Shown piece by piece: positions 46,497-55,445 of a stretch of 64,000 bases of DNA. Source of the stretch: Methylorubrum sp. B1-46. GTDB lineage: Bacteria; Pseudomonadota; Alphaproteobacteria; Rhizobiales; Beijerinckiaceae. Position 1 is the stretch's first letter. Every line of letters begins with the position of its first letter. The DNA lies in contig NZ_CP088247.1 in assembly GCF_021117295.1 (NCBI RefSeq), positions 3,859,001 through 3,923,000 on the forward strand, in the 5' to 3' direction. Made by a program: the position numbers and the translations under genes. Below the pieces are notes generated by a model that worked only from the letters and a program-made list of their open reading frames with translations, was not told where the DNA came from and searched no databases.

Positions 46497-46583
46497 ATGA
46501 GACATCACGGCGTTACCGTCTCCACCGCGCGCACCGCCGATGCGGATCAGGACACGCCACCCAACCAAGATCGGCAGGGATAG
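46497..46583 (+). CDS. 28-residue leader-like peptide
   Basis: ATG to TAG, 28 residues, beginning MRHHGVTVSTARTADADQDT, preceded by a very strong ribosome-binding site with 6-nt spacing. The composition is polar, with two His and three Asp-x pairs and no obvious run of one amino acid that would signal a classical attenuator. No transmembrane segment. Translation is plausible; a role is unknown. Confidence 0.45.
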   Translation: MRHHGVTVSTARTADADQDTPPNQDRQG

Positions 46584-46673
46584 TGGCTCCCTAACGCTGC
46601 GGACGGTTGAGTTCCCCCGCCGGTCCGAGGGCGGGGCGGCAGCTCCCACCGCGCGCGAGAGTGTGGCCCCTGC

Positions 46674-46706
46674 AAAAGCCCGTCGGCGAAAGCTGGCGGG
46701 CTTTTT
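46674..46706 (+). terminator. Rho-independent terminator
   Basis: AAAAGCCCG (46674-46682) pairs with CGGGCTTTT (46697-46705) and a T-run follows (CTTTTTC). It lies 91 bp after the 28-codon ORF and 135 bp before the next small gene. Confidence 0.8.
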
Positions 46707-46840
46707 CATGCCGAGAGAGCATCGTGCCTGCCCCTTTGCTCGGCAGGCAAGCGAAATTTCCACCACACGGCGTTGTATCGGCCATCCCGGCTCAAGGCTT
46801 GCACGAGCGGCTCCGAACGAGGCTCGGAGATCGGCGCCGG

Positions 46841-47065
46841 ATGCCACTCTTTCATTTCGAGCTCTGCCGGAACGGCCGGACGATTGGTGAGACGGAGACG
46901 CGCGACTGCCCCGATTGCGGCATGGCCTTCCGCGCCGCCCGCGAGATGATCCGAACCCTGCGCGAGGCCGACGCCCTGCGCGACGCGGCCCGCGAGCACA
47001 CTCTGCGGGTCAGCTACGTCGATCACTCGACGCTGTTCGACCTGCCGTTCAACCTGAGGATTTGA
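46841..47065 (+). CDS. small DUF6894-like protein
   Basis: A 74-residue protein. It resembles the DUF6894 group common in Methylobacterium: a beta strand MPLFHFELCRNGRTIGETE, an acidic turn (TRDCPDCGMAFRAAREMIRTLR), a helix and a C-terminal strand LRVSYVDHSTLFDLPFNLRI. Cysteine pair C24-x-x-C27 could bind metal. The ATG at 46841 begins the similarity; the frame is open further upstream. The family has no known function. Confidence 0.6.
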   Translation: MPLFHFELCRNGRTIGETETRDCPDCGMAFRAAREMIRTLREADALRDAAREHTLRVSYVDHSTLFDLPFNLRI

Positions 47066-47067
47066 TA

Positions 47068-47223
47068 CGGTCTCCGCTTGATCGCTTCGGTGGCTCTTCG
47101 TCATTGCGAGGCGAAGCGCAAGCAATCCAGGGCTCGGCACTTTCCGGAGATGTCGCGTCCTGGATCGCTTCGGCTTCACCTCGCGATGACGGCGTCGGGC
47201 AAAAGCCGAAGCGATCAACCGGA
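47068..47223. repeat. MITE-like composite palindromic element, copy 2
   Basis: Ends are identical to the element at 17094-17187 (CGGTCTCCGCTTGATC ... GATCAACCGGA). Inside are nested inverted repeats: GATCGCTTCGG/CCGAAGCGATC (47080-47090 and 47206-47216, perfect) and CGTCATTGCGAGG/CCTCGCGATGACG (47099-47111 and 47179-47191, one G-T mismatch). The inner part is the widespread TCATTGCGAG-type palindrome of alphaproteobacteria. The interval 47066-47388 holds no gene. Confidence 0.65.
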
Positions 47224-47388
47224 AACGCGATGAGGCTGTCTGGCCAGCTCGCTCCGGCGTCCACGACGGTCCTCATGCTGGGCGCTCGCGGCACGCGATC
47301 CTCGAAGCCCACCGCGATGCGCCCTCCGGCAGATCGGTGCCGAAGAAGCCGGCGACGCCCGATCGGGACGATGCTCGATCCTGAAAAC

Positions 47389-48555
47389 TCAGCCCTTCCA
47401 GTTCTTCAGCGCGGCGAACGGGCTGCCGGAAAGATCCGGGGGCGGGGGGTTGAGCACCGGCTCGACCTGGGCGATCGCGTCGTCCCTAGAATGCGCGCTG
47501 CCGTTCGGCAGCTTGCCGCCGGCGGCGTCGCGGTGCCCGCCGCCGCGGAAGGCGCGGGCGCCGTCCAGCGCCGTGCCGTTGATGGAACGGAACGAGAGCG
47601 TGCCCGCCCGCTGCACGTTGACGACCCGCTTGGCCCGGCCCGCCTCCATCACTTGGTCGGAGACCCGCTGGAAGGTGCCGGAATCGAGGCCGAAGGAGAG
47701 CAGCGTGCCGTCTGAGAGCGGGTGGAACAGCGCCTCCGAGCGCGCCAGCGCCCGGGCCAGCCGCTGGCGCGCGGTCAGGGTCCGGTCGTCATCCGGCTCG
47801 TCCGCGAGCAGGGCATCGACGAGGCCGGCGCGGAGTTCGCCCGAGCGGCGCTCCAGCTCGGCCGGGGTGGCCCCGGCCCGCAGCCGGCCGGCCGCCGCCA
47901 GCAGCAGGTCGGAGACGAAGCGATCGTGCCAGGGGTGGCCCGCCGGCACCAGGGTCGAGACGCTGTCCCAGAACAGCTCGTCCAGCGCGAGGCCGCCGGC
48001 GAAGTGCGGCTCGCCCTTCTTCCACAGGTCGAGCGCCTCGACCGCCTCGATCAGCGCCGCGAGGTCGGCCGCCTGCGTCTCGGGCAGCGTCTTTTCGGCG
48101 GCGTAGAGGGCGCGCTGGTCGTACGCCATCCGCGTGGCGCAATGCGCCTCGTCGATGAGCACGAACACGTCCGGGTCGCCGAGATCCGCCCGCAGCAGCC
48201 CGGCGCGCTCCGGGTCGGGCCCGATCTCGAGGTTCTGACGCTTGAGCTGGTCGATCGAGGAGGCGTGGTGGTCGAGCACCACGAGGCGGTGGCGCGCCTC
48301 CTCCGCCCGGCCGCGGTTCATCGCGGCGAAGCGGCGCAGGAAGGCGACCGTCGGCTCCTCCAGCCCGAGATCGGTCATCAGCAGCGTCTCGGAGGCGGCC
48401 GCGCCGCGCAGGCGCTTCAGCTCGTCCTCCACCACCGGGCCGACATCGGAATAGCGGGCGACATGCACCACCCGCGACACCGCGGCCAAGGCGGCGGCAA
48501 CCGTCGTGGCACCGTAGCCGTCGAGGTCGTGATGGGAGATCTGCGTGACGATCAT
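47389..48555 (-). CDS. DHH-family phosphoesterase-like protein
   Basis: A 388-residue protein with the DHH-superfamily metal-binding motifs: HHDLDGYGATTVA near the N-terminus (motif I, D-x-D), LMTDLG (motif II) and VVLDHHASS (motif III, the DHH triad). A DHHA1-like C-terminal motif appears around FRGGGHRDAAGGKLP. It resembles the NrnB-type oligoribonuclease / nanoRNase group, which degrades short RNA or pAp-like molecules. ATG 48555 (MIVTQISHHD) is chosen; the frame runs 20 codons further. Stands alone. Confidence 0.8.
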   Translation of the reverse strand: MIVTQISHHDLDGYGATTVAAALAAVSRVVHVARYSDVGPVVEDELKRLRGAAASETLLMTDLGLEEPTVAFLRRFAAMNRGRAEEARHRLVVLDHHASSIDQLKRQNLEIGPDPERAGLLRADLGDPDVFVLIDEAHCATRMAYDQRALYAAEKTLPETQAADLAALIEAVEALDLWKKGEPHFAGGLALDELFWDSVSTLVPAGHPWHDRFVSDLLLAAAGRLRAGATPAELERRSGELRAGLVDALLADEPDDDRTLTARQRLARALARSEALFHPLSDGTLLSFGLDSGTFQRVSDQVMEAGRAKRVVNVQRAGTLSFRSINGTALDGARAFRGGGHRDAAGGKLPNGSAHSRDDAIAQVEPVLNPPPPDLSGSPFAALKNWKG

Positions 48556-48816
48556 CGGCAGAAATCTCGACTCAAGGCTGGACAGGAGGCTCGCGGGACG
48601 CGAGACGGCGGGCACCGCGGATGCGGCGTGCGAGGTTCGAGCCTCTTACGCCGGCCGGCCCCGAAAGGTCCACGGGCCTTCGGCCCCGATTCCGATGCGC
48701 CGCCCCGATGCGCTGCAACGACCGGGCAAACCCGGCAACCTTAACGCCCGGTTCAGGCGTTGAGATCCTATCTGCGACCGTCCTTTACCCGAGAACACCG
48801 TGAGAACCGGCGAGGC

Positions 48817-50457
48817 ATGACGCATCCGACCGACCTCTCGACCCGCGATGCGCAGCGGACCGGCCCTGCCCTCGGGCACTCCCTCGGCCCGTGTCTCGAT
48901 CGCCGCCGGCTGATCGGCGGGGCCGCGGCCGGCGCCGCCCTGGCCCTGCTGCCGGGAAGGGCGGACGCCCAGGCCGCGGCGCCGGCGCTTCCCGCGGCGG
49001 GCTCGCCCTTCTCGGATGCGACCGTGCCGGACCTCGCCCGGGCGCTCGGCAACCGGGCCTTCGTGGCGCAGGCCGCGAACGACATGCCCGACCCGCTGAA
49101 GAACCTGTCACGGGAAGCCTACGAGGCCATCCGTCTCCGGCCCGAGGCATTGCTCTGGGGCGGCGAGCCGCACGGCTTCGCCGTCGAGCCGCTGCTGCGC
49201 GGCTTCTACTACACCGACCGGGTCGCGCTGTTCCTCGTCGAGGACGGCGTGGTCCGTCCCGTCACCTACGCGCGGGGAAACTACGAGGCGGGATCGGAGG
49301 CGGGCGCGGCGGCCTTGCCGGAGACCGAGCCGGGCTTCTCCGGCCTGCGCATCCGCGCGCGGTTCGGCGAGCGGCACCAGGATTTCGCGGTGTTCCAGGG
49401 CGCCTGCTTCTACCGGCTGGTGGGGCAGGGCCAGGAATTCGGCGTCAACGGGCGCGCCCTGATGCTGCGCCCGGCCGACCCGCGCGGCGAGGAATTCCCG
49501 CGCTGGCGGGCGCTGTTCGTGGAGCGCCCGAAGACCCCGGACGGTCCGCTCGTGATCCACGCCCTGATCGATTCCGACTCGCTCGCCGCGGCGCTACGCC
49601 TGGAGCTGCGCCCCGGCGAGACCTCGACCGCCGCGGTCACCGCCACCCTGGTCACCCGCAAGGCGGTCGAGCATCTGGGCCTCGGCGGCATGCAGGCGCC
49701 GTTCCTGTTCGGCCCGCATGACCGGCGCGGTGCGGACGATGCCCGTGCCGCGGTCTACGCCGCGGGCGGCCTGCAGATCCGCAACGGCGGTGGCGAGGCG
49801 ATCTGGCGCCCGGTGCGCAACCCGGAGACGCTGCAGATCTCGGGCTTCCTCGACAACGGACCGCAGGGCTTCGGCCTGATACAGCGGGACCGCTCCCCCG
49901 CGACCTTCGAGGACGACGCCCATCCCTGGGAGCGCTGCCCCTCGCTCTGGGTCGAGCCGGGTGAATCGACCGGTGCCGACAACCTTTGGGGGGAGGGCGC
50001 CGTGACCCTCCTCGAGATCCCGAGCGACGCGGAGATCAACGAGAACGTCATCGCCTATTGGCGGCCGAAGGCGGCCCTGCCCGCGGGTCAGGAGATCCGT
50101 GTCGGCTATCGGCAGAACTGGGGCGGCGAGCCGCCGGTCGACCCGCTCGCTCGCGTTACGGGCACCCGCAGCGGTCGCGGCGGCGCCACCCCACGGCGCC
50201 TGTTCCTCGTCGATTTCACCGGCGACGGGCTGTTCACCGCGGAGGGCGCGATGGTGCCCGTCGAGACGGTGCTGATCGCCGCCCCTGGCCGGATCGTCGA
50301 GGGGGCGACCCGCTGGATCGCCCATCCGGAGACCCGCACCGTGCGGGTCGCCTTCGAGCTGGATCCCGGCAGTGAGCGGGCGGCCGAACTGCGCCTTGCC
50401 CTCAAGACGGAAGGGCGGCAGATCACAGAAACGTGGCTGTACCGCTGGACGCCCTGA
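48817..50457 (+). CDS. opgG: periplasmic glucan biosynthesis protein OpgG/OpgD
   Basis: A 546-residue periplasmic protein needed for branching/backbone release of osmoregulated periplasmic glucans. The start (ATG 48817, GAGG upstream) opens with a Tat-type signal: DRRRLIGGAAAGAALALLPG. The MdoG fold is recognised by DMPDPLKNLSREAYEAIRL, LWGGEPHGFAVEPLLRGFYY, FGLIQRDRSPATFEDDAHPWERCPS and LVDFTGDG. opgH begins 29 bp downstream. Tat rather than Sec export suggests the OpgD-like branch. Confidence 0.92.
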   Translation: MTHPTDLSTRDAQRTGPALGHSLGPCLDRRRLIGGAAAGAALALLPGRADAQAAAPALPAAGSPFSDATVPDLARALGNRAFVAQAANDMPDPLKNLSREAYEAIRLRPEALLWGGEPHGFAVEPLLRGFYYTDRVALFLVEDGVVRPVTYARGNYEAGSEAGAAALPETEPGFSGLRIRARFGERHQDFAVFQGACFYRLVGQGQEFGVNGRALMLRPADPRGEEFPRWRALFVERPKTPDGPLVIHALIDSDSLAAALRLELRPGETSTAAVTATLVTRKAVEHLGLGGMQAPFLFGPHDRRGADDARAAVYAAGGLQIRNGGGEAIWRPVRNPETLQISGFLDNGPQGFGLIQRDRSPATFEDDAHPWERCPSLWVEPGESTGADNLWGEGAVTLLEIPSDAEINENVIAYWRPKAALPAGQEIRVGYRQNWGGEPPVDPLARVTGTRSGRGGATPRRLFLVDFTGDGLFTAEGAMVPVETVLIAAPGRIVEGATRWIAHPETRTVRVAFELDPGSERAAELRLALKTEGRQITETWLYRWTP

Positions 50458-50486
50458 CCCTCCCCCGAATTCTCGCCGGAGCGACG

Positions 50487-52655
50487 ATGCCCGACCCCGC
50501 CGCCAGCGTCTCGACCCTAATGGACCGCCCCGCGCCGGTGGAAGACCCTGCCGAGACCGGCCTCGCTCGGGCCGCCATGCCGAAGCGGGCGCCGCTGTCC
50601 ATGCCGGTGCAGGACCTGCGCAACCGGCCGGCGACGCGCCGCAACGGCGGCGGCGGGCCGCTGGCGGCGCGGCTGTTCGTGTTCGGTGGGGCCGCCGCGC
50701 TCACCGTCTACGGCGCGTGGCAGATGTACGAGGTGATCTCGGTCTCCGGCGGCGCCACCTGGCTCCAGTACGTGCTGCTGGTCCTGTTCGTCCTGAACTT
50801 CTCCTGGATCGCGCTGGCGTTTACCGCCGCGCTGCTCGGCTTCGCGGCGCTGCTGCGGCGGCCGCCTCTGGCGCCGATGCCTGCGCGTCTCGCCACCCGC
50901 ACCGCCATCGTCATGCCGGTCTACAACGAGGGCAGTGCCCGGGTCTTCGCCGGGCTGCAGGCGATGCACGAGGCGGTCGAGGCCACCGGCCTCGGGCGCC
51001 ATTTCGACTGGTTCGTGCTGTCCGACTCGACGCAAGCCGATGCCTGGATCGCCGAGGAGCGCGCCTTCCTGGAGTTGCGCGAGGAACTCGGCCCTGAGGC
51101 GCGCCTCTACTACCGCCACCGGGCGAAGAACCACCACCGCAAGGCCGGCAACATCGCCGATTTCGTCACCGGCTGGGGCGGCGCCTACGACCACATGCTG
51201 GTGCTCGACGCCGACAGCCTGCTCACCGGCGACTGCATCGTGCGGCTGACGGCGGCGATGGAGGCCGACCCGCAGGCGGGCATCATCCAGAGTCTGCCGC
51301 TCATCATCAACCGCAACACGCTGTTCGCCCGGCTCCAGCAATTCGCCGCGCGCATCTACGGCCCCGTCATCGCCACCGGCCTCTCGGTCTGGTCGGGCCG
51401 CGACGGCAATTACTGGGGCCACAACGCGATCATCCGGATGCAGGCCTTCGCCGAGGCCGCCGGCCTGCCCGACCTCAAGGGCCGCCCGCCGTTCGGCGGC
51501 CACATCCTCAGCCACGACTTCGTCGAGGCGGCGCTGATCCGCCGCGCCGGCTGGGGCGTGACCATGCTGCCGCAATTGGAGGGCTCCTACGAGGAGAGCC
51601 CGCCCTCGCTGATCGACCTCGCCGTGCGCGACCGGCGCTGGGCGCAGGGCAATCTCCAGCACGCCCGCGTCATCGGCGCGGCAGGCCTCGCGCCGGCCTC
51701 GCGCCAGCACTTCGCCACGGGAATCGCCGGCTACGTCGCCTCGCCGCTCTGGCTCGCGCAGCTCGTGATCGGTATCATCATCGTTCTGCAGACCGCCTGG
51801 GTACGGCCCGAATATTTTTCCGCTGAGTTCGGCCTCTACCCCGTCTGGCCGCGCTTCGACCCGGTGCGCGCGCTCCAGCTCTTCGCACTCACCATGGGCA
51901 TCCTGCTCGCCCCGAAGGTCTTGGGCCTCATCCTCGCGCTGCTCGACACCGAGACCCGGCGGGCGAGCGGCGGAGCGGGGCGGCTGACCCTGTCCTTCCT
52001 GATCGAGATCCTGCTCTCGGCGCTGATCGCGCCGATCGCGATGCTGATCCAGTCGGGCTCGGTGTTCCAGATCCTGGCCGGGCGCGACACCGGCTGGAAC
52101 CCGCAGCGCCGCGACGACGGCTCAATTCCGGTCTCCGATATCGTGCGCCGCCACCGCTGGCACACCGGCCTCGGCGTGGTCACAGGGATTGCGGCGTTCG
52201 CCATCGCCACCTCCCTGTTCCTATGGATGTCGCCGACGATCCTCGGCCTCGTCCTGGCGATCCCGCTCTCCTGGGCCAGCGGCCAACTGGCACTCGGCCT
52301 CGCCCTGAAGCACCGCGGCCTCCTGGTGACGCCCGAGGAGCAGACGCCGCCGGCCATCGCGCTGCGCGCGGGCGAACTCGCCCGCCGCAACGCGGCGCGC
52401 GGCTTCGACGACGCGGACGCGCTGGCCGCCCTCCACGCCGACGCCGCCCTTGCCCAGGCGCACGCGGCGATGCTGCCCGAAGGTGCGCCTCGGCCCCGCG
52501 GAAATATCGACGCAGACCGCACGCTCGCCCGCGCCAAGATCGTGGAGGCGGAAACCGTGGCCGAAGCGCAGGCCTGGCTCGCCCCAAAAGAGCGCTTCGC
52601 CCTGCTCCACGACCGCGCGGCGCTGGACCAGCTCACCCGTCTGCGGCCCGCCTGA
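50487..52655 (+). CDS. opgH: glucan biosynthesis glucosyltransferase OpgH
   Basis: The inner-membrane GT2 glucosyltransferase that builds the beta-glucan backbone from UDP-glucose. The 722-residue form starts at ATG 50487 (GGAG five bases upstream); a GTG at 50433 inside opgG is an alternative giving 740 residues. Two N-terminal membrane helices, then the catalytic domain with TAIVMPVYNEGSARVFAGLQ, the DADSLLTG metal motif, GHNAIIRMQAF, HILSHDFVEAALIRRAGW and the RRWAQGNLQH priming motif, followed by several C-terminal helices. Operon with opgG. Confidence 0.94.
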   Translation: MPDPAASVSTLMDRPAPVEDPAETGLARAAMPKRAPLSMPVQDLRNRPATRRNGGGGPLAARLFVFGGAAALTVYGAWQMYEVISVSGGATWLQYVLLVLFVLNFSWIALAFTAALLGFAALLRRPPLAPMPARLATRTAIVMPVYNEGSARVFAGLQAMHEAVEATGLGRHFDWFVLSDSTQADAWIAEERAFLELREELGPEARLYYRHRAKNHHRKAGNIADFVTGWGGAYDHMLVLDADSLLTGDCIVRLTAAMEADPQAGIIQSLPLIINRNTLFARLQQFAARIYGPVIATGLSVWSGRDGNYWGHNAIIRMQAFAEAAGLPDLKGRPPFGGHILSHDFVEAALIRRAGWGVTMLPQLEGSYEESPPSLIDLAVRDRRWAQGNLQHARVIGAAGLAPASRQHFATGIAGYVASPLWLAQLVIGIIIVLQTAWVRPEYFSAEFGLYPVWPRFDPVRALQLFALTMGILLAPKVLGLILALLDTETRRASGGAGRLTLSFLIEILLSALIAPIAMLIQSGSVFQILAGRDTGWNPQRRDDGSIPVSDIVRRHRWHTGLGVVTGIAAFAIATSLFLWMSPTILGLVLAIPLSWASGQLALGLALKHRGLLVTPEEQTPPAIALRAGELARRNAARGFDDADALAALHADAALAQAHAAMLPEGAPRPRGNIDADRTLARAKIVEAETVAEAQAWLAPKERFALLHDRAALDQLTRLRPA

Positions 52656-52797
52656 AGCCGACCCGCCTACAAACTTGCTCCGCGCCCGGGGCAGCAAGGG
52701 CCCGATCCGCGTCTCGAACGTTGACGCTGATCCCCCGGCGGCCATAGACAAGCATCGACCGCAGAGCCGGGCGCGATCGCGCGGCTCCGACAGGCAA

Positions 52798-52887
52798 GGA
52801 AGGGTGGCCGAGTGGTTTAAGGCAGCGGTCTTGAAAACCGCCGTGGGGGCAACTCCACCGTGGGTTCGAATCCCACCCCTTCCGCCA
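52798..52887 (+). tRNA. tRNA-Ser(UGA)
   Basis: A complete type II tRNA with CCA encoded. Acceptor GGAAGGG (52798-52804) pairs with CCCTTCC (52877-52883). The D-arm reads TGGCCGAGTGGTTTAAGGC, the anticodon stem-loop GCGGT-CTTGAAA-ACCGC gives anticodon TGA, a long variable arm follows and the T-loop is GGTTCGAATCC. It ends G-CCA at 52887. Confidence 0.97.
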
Positions 52888-53329
52888 ATTGAATTCAGCA
52901 AGTAATTGCAGTCGTTATCATTTTCGGTTTAATTCAGGCTGCAAACCCTCAAATTAGCCCACATTTTTGGGCCACTTGCACTGGACCCTATCGGACCTCC
53001 TCGGAAGACTCCCCAGCTACTCGCCCATTGCCGTCAGCCAACGCTTCCCTGCTGGCTCCCTGGTTGAGCATTCAGCAAGATACATGTTTCCAGGCCACAT
53101 CTTAATCTCCGCGTTTCATACACCGTCAGGGTTGAGAATCGGCGTGGAAAAACGGTTCGTCCGCACTTTCGATGCTGGTAGGCTGCCTTGCGGCCAAGCT
53201 CTGCTGGTCGACCTCATGCGGCATGTAGGACACGCTGGCGCAGGAAATCGAACTTGGCGCGGCCGTATATGCTCCGCTTAATCAGCTTGAGGCGGGTGCA
53301 CCTCTTCGCGGGATCAAATACCCAATGAT
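52888..53329. other. gene-free interval downstream of tRNA-Ser
   Basis: About 440 bp, AT-richer than the left side. A 104-codon frame at 52967-53281 has no recognisable features and poor coding character. Sequence right after tRNA genes is a usual site for integrase-mediated insertion, but no integrase or second copy of the tRNA 3' end was seen in the window. Confidence 0.4.
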
Positions 53330-53548
53330 TTATAAGGTGCACTCAGGGCGTTGGATGTGGATCATAATTGCAGCGGCGTAGAGGATAGCTTGAGCCGAGG
53401 TGAGGATGGCCCCAAGGGCCTTCCAGTAGCAGCTGTTGCGGCTGTTCCATGCGCAGAAGCGCTCGACCACCCATCTGCACGCCTGGACGACGTTGCCGAC
53501 CTGCACCGGTTGCTTGCACACGATCGCGAAGGTGATGCTCGTTGCCAA
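53330..53548 (-). pseudogene. IS5-family transposase, C-terminal fragment
   Basis: The frame contains VVQACRWVVERFCAWNSRN followed by ILTSAQAILYAAAIMIHIQRP. This matches the C-terminal signature of IS5-group DDE transposases (RRWVVERTFAWLxRxRRL, then a catalytic Glu in RWVVE, then helices ending in LLRRL). The middle RRLAKDFE is altered and the N-terminal two thirds are missing, so it is a dead remnant. Neighbouring frames (53343-53591, 53362-53580) carry overlapping bits, suggesting frameshifts. Confidence 0.7.
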
Positions 53549-53699
53549 GGCAACTTATCATCGTGTTTCGTTCTGTGCACCAGACCGGCACGCCATAAAC
53601 TTCAGCTGCACCGAAATGGATCTAATGCGGCCTTGACTTCGCCGCCTTCGCACGGCCTACGCCTTGGGCGAACCCGGACGGACGAGTTAGGAACGGCGG

Positions 53700-54251
53700 A
53701 TGCAGGTGATCGAGACCGAGATCCCGGCGGTCAAGCGGGTCATCCCGAAGCGCCACGGCGACGATCGCGGCTGGTTCTCCGAGGTGTACCGCGCCGACCT
53801 GCTGGCCGAGCGCCGCATCGCCAACGCCTTCGTGCAGGACAACCAATCGTTCTCCGCGCCAGCCGGTACGATCCGGGGTCTGCACTTCCAGGTGGCACCC
53901 AACGCCCAGGCCAAGCTGGTCCGAGTGCTCGCCGGGGCGATCCTCGATGTCGCCGTCGATCTGCGCTCCGACTCTCCGACCTACGGCCACCACGTCGCGG
54001 TGCGGCTCGATGCAGCGGGCGGTGAGCAGCTCTTCGTGCCCGCCGGCTTTGCCCATGGCTTCTGCACCCTGGAGCCGGACACCATGGTCGCCTACAAGGT
54101 GGACGCCTATTACAGCCCGGCCGACGACCGGAACCTGCGCTGGAACGATCCGGCCATCGGCATCGCTTGGCCGGTGGCCGAAGCGGATGCGATCCTCTCG
54201 GGCAAGGACAAGGCGGCGCCGCTTCTGGCCGATCTCGGGCGGGTGTTCTGA
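53700..54251 (+). CDS. rfbC: dTDP-4-dehydrorhamnose 3,5-epimerase
   Basis: Second-to-third step of dTDP-L-rhamnose synthesis: epimerises dTDP-4-keto-6-deoxyglucose at C3 and C5. The 183-residue cupin shows IPAVKRVIPKRHGDDRGWFSEVYR, the FVQDNQSFSAPAGTIRGLHFQ motif with the catalytic His, and VDLRSDSPTYGHHVAVRLDA ... FVPAGFAHGFCTLEPDT. First gene of the rfbCBDA group; rfbB begins 133 bp downstream. Confidence 0.95.
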   Translation: MQVIETEIPAVKRVIPKRHGDDRGWFSEVYRADLLAERRIANAFVQDNQSFSAPAGTIRGLHFQVAPNAQAKLVRVLAGAILDVAVDLRSDSPTYGHHVAVRLDAAGGEQLFVPAGFAHGFCTLEPDTMVAYKVDAYYSPADDRNLRWNDPAIGIAWPVAEADAILSGKDKAAPLLADLGRVF

Positions 54252-54384
54252 GTCAAGGTATCGAGATCGTTCGGTCGGGCGGATTGAACCCGACCTCAGG
54301 TTGGCGTCGGCGCGGCCGAGCGTGGCCCTTGCCCATCCCGCGGATGCCGACCCCGCTGGCAGGAATTGGACGGAGTTGGGATCG

Positions 54385-55443
54385 ATGCGCATTCTGGTAA
54401 CGGGCGGCTGCGGCTTCATCGGCTCCGCCCTCGTGCTGCATCTGGTGCAGGACCTCGGCCACGAGGTGCTGACCCTCGACGCCCTGACCTACGCTGCCAA
54501 CCCGATCTCCCTCGAGCCGCTGGCCGACGACCCGCGCCACCGCCTGGAGCAGGCCGACATCTGCGATCCGGCCCGCGTCCACGCACTCTATGCAGACTTC
54601 AAGCCCGAGGCGGTGATGCATCTGGCCGCCGAGAGCCATGTCGATCGCTCGATCACCGATCCGGGTGCCTTCGTGCGCACCAACGTGATCGGCACCCAGG
54701 TCATGCTCGACGGCGCCCGCACCCATTGGGAGAGCCTCTCCCGCGAAGCCAAGGCGACGTTCCGCTTCCTCCACGTCTCGACCGACGAGGTCTACGGCTC
54801 GCTGCCGCCGGACGCGTTCTTCACCGAGGAGAGCCGCTACGATCCGCGCTCGCCCTACTCGGCCTCGAAAGCGGCCTCCGACCACCTCGCCCGCGCCTGG
54901 CACGAGACCTACGGCCTGCCGGTGCTGGTAACGAACTGCTCGAACAATTACGGACCGCGTCACTTCCCCGAGAAGCTGATCCCGCTGATGATCCTGGCGG
55001 CGCTGGAGGGCAAGCCGCTGCCGGTCTACGGCGACGGCCTGAACGAGCGCGACTGGATCCATGTCGAGGACCATGCCCGCGGCCTCGTCGCGGTGCTGGA
55101 GCGCGGCCGGCTCGGCGAGACCTACCTGCTGGGCGGGCGCTCGGTTCGCAACAACCTCGCCGTGGTGAAGGCGCTCTGTGCCGCCTTCGACCAACTCAAG
55201 CCCGAGAACGGCCCGCACGAGCGCCTGATCACTTTTGTGGCCGACCGGCCCGGCCATGACCGCCGCTACGCCATCGACCCGTCGAAGGCGGAAGCCGAGG
55301 TCGGCTGGCGGCCGACCAAGGTGTTCGAGGAGGCGCTGACGGAGACCGTGCGCTGGTACCTCGACAACGAGGCGTGGTGGCGCCCGATCCGCGAGGGCCG
55401 CTATTCCGGCGAGCGCCTCGGCCTCACGCCCAAGAGCGCCTGA
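54385..55443 (+). CDS. rfbB: dTDP-glucose 4,6-dehydratase
   Basis: An extended short-chain dehydrogenase that makes dTDP-4-keto-6-deoxy-D-glucose. The 352-residue protein begins MRILVTGGCGFIGSALVLHL (NAD-binding GxxGxxG). Further motifs are HLAAESHVDRSITDP, the STDEVYGSLP catalytic Asp-Glu pair and YSASKAASDHLARAWHETYG with the Tyr-x-x-x-Lys. ATG 54385 is chosen from the family start; the frame is open much further upstream. rfbD follows after 2 bp. Confidence 0.96.
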   Translation: MRILVTGGCGFIGSALVLHLVQDLGHEVLTLDALTYAANPISLEPLADDPRHRLEQADICDPARVHALYADFKPEAVMHLAAESHVDRSITDPGAFVRTNVIGTQVMLDGARTHWESLSREAKATFRFLHVSTDEVYGSLPPDAFFTEESRYDPRSPYSASKAASDHLARAWHETYGLPVLVTNCSNNYGPRHFPEKLIPLMILAALEGKPLPVYGDGLNERDWIHVEDHARGLVAVLERGRLGETYLLGGRSVRNNLAVVKALCAAFDQLKPENGPHERLITFVADRPGHDRRYAIDPSKAEAEVGWRPTKVFEEALTETVRWYLDNEAWWRPIREGRYSGERLGLTPKSA

Positions 55444-55445
55444 AC

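Larger units (their letters stand above)
46448..46707 (+). ncRNA. candidate leader RNA or small RNA
   Basis: A compact transcript-like unit. A GC-rich palindrome (GGCGCTGCGGCGCC, 46460-46473) is followed by a near-perfect Shine-Dalgarno AAGGAGG (46484-46490) before a 28-codon ORF (46497-46583), then a hairpin (arms 46615-46621 and 46630-46636) and an intrinsic terminator (46674-46706). Boundaries are estimated. The order short ORF, hairpin, terminator resembles an attenuator, but no matching biosynthetic gene follows and no Rfam family is recognised. Confidence 0.4.

Noticed and set aside
52967..53281. 104-codon frame after tRNA-Ser
   Set aside because: No ribosome-binding site, no motif, unusual composition for this genome; left as non-coding.
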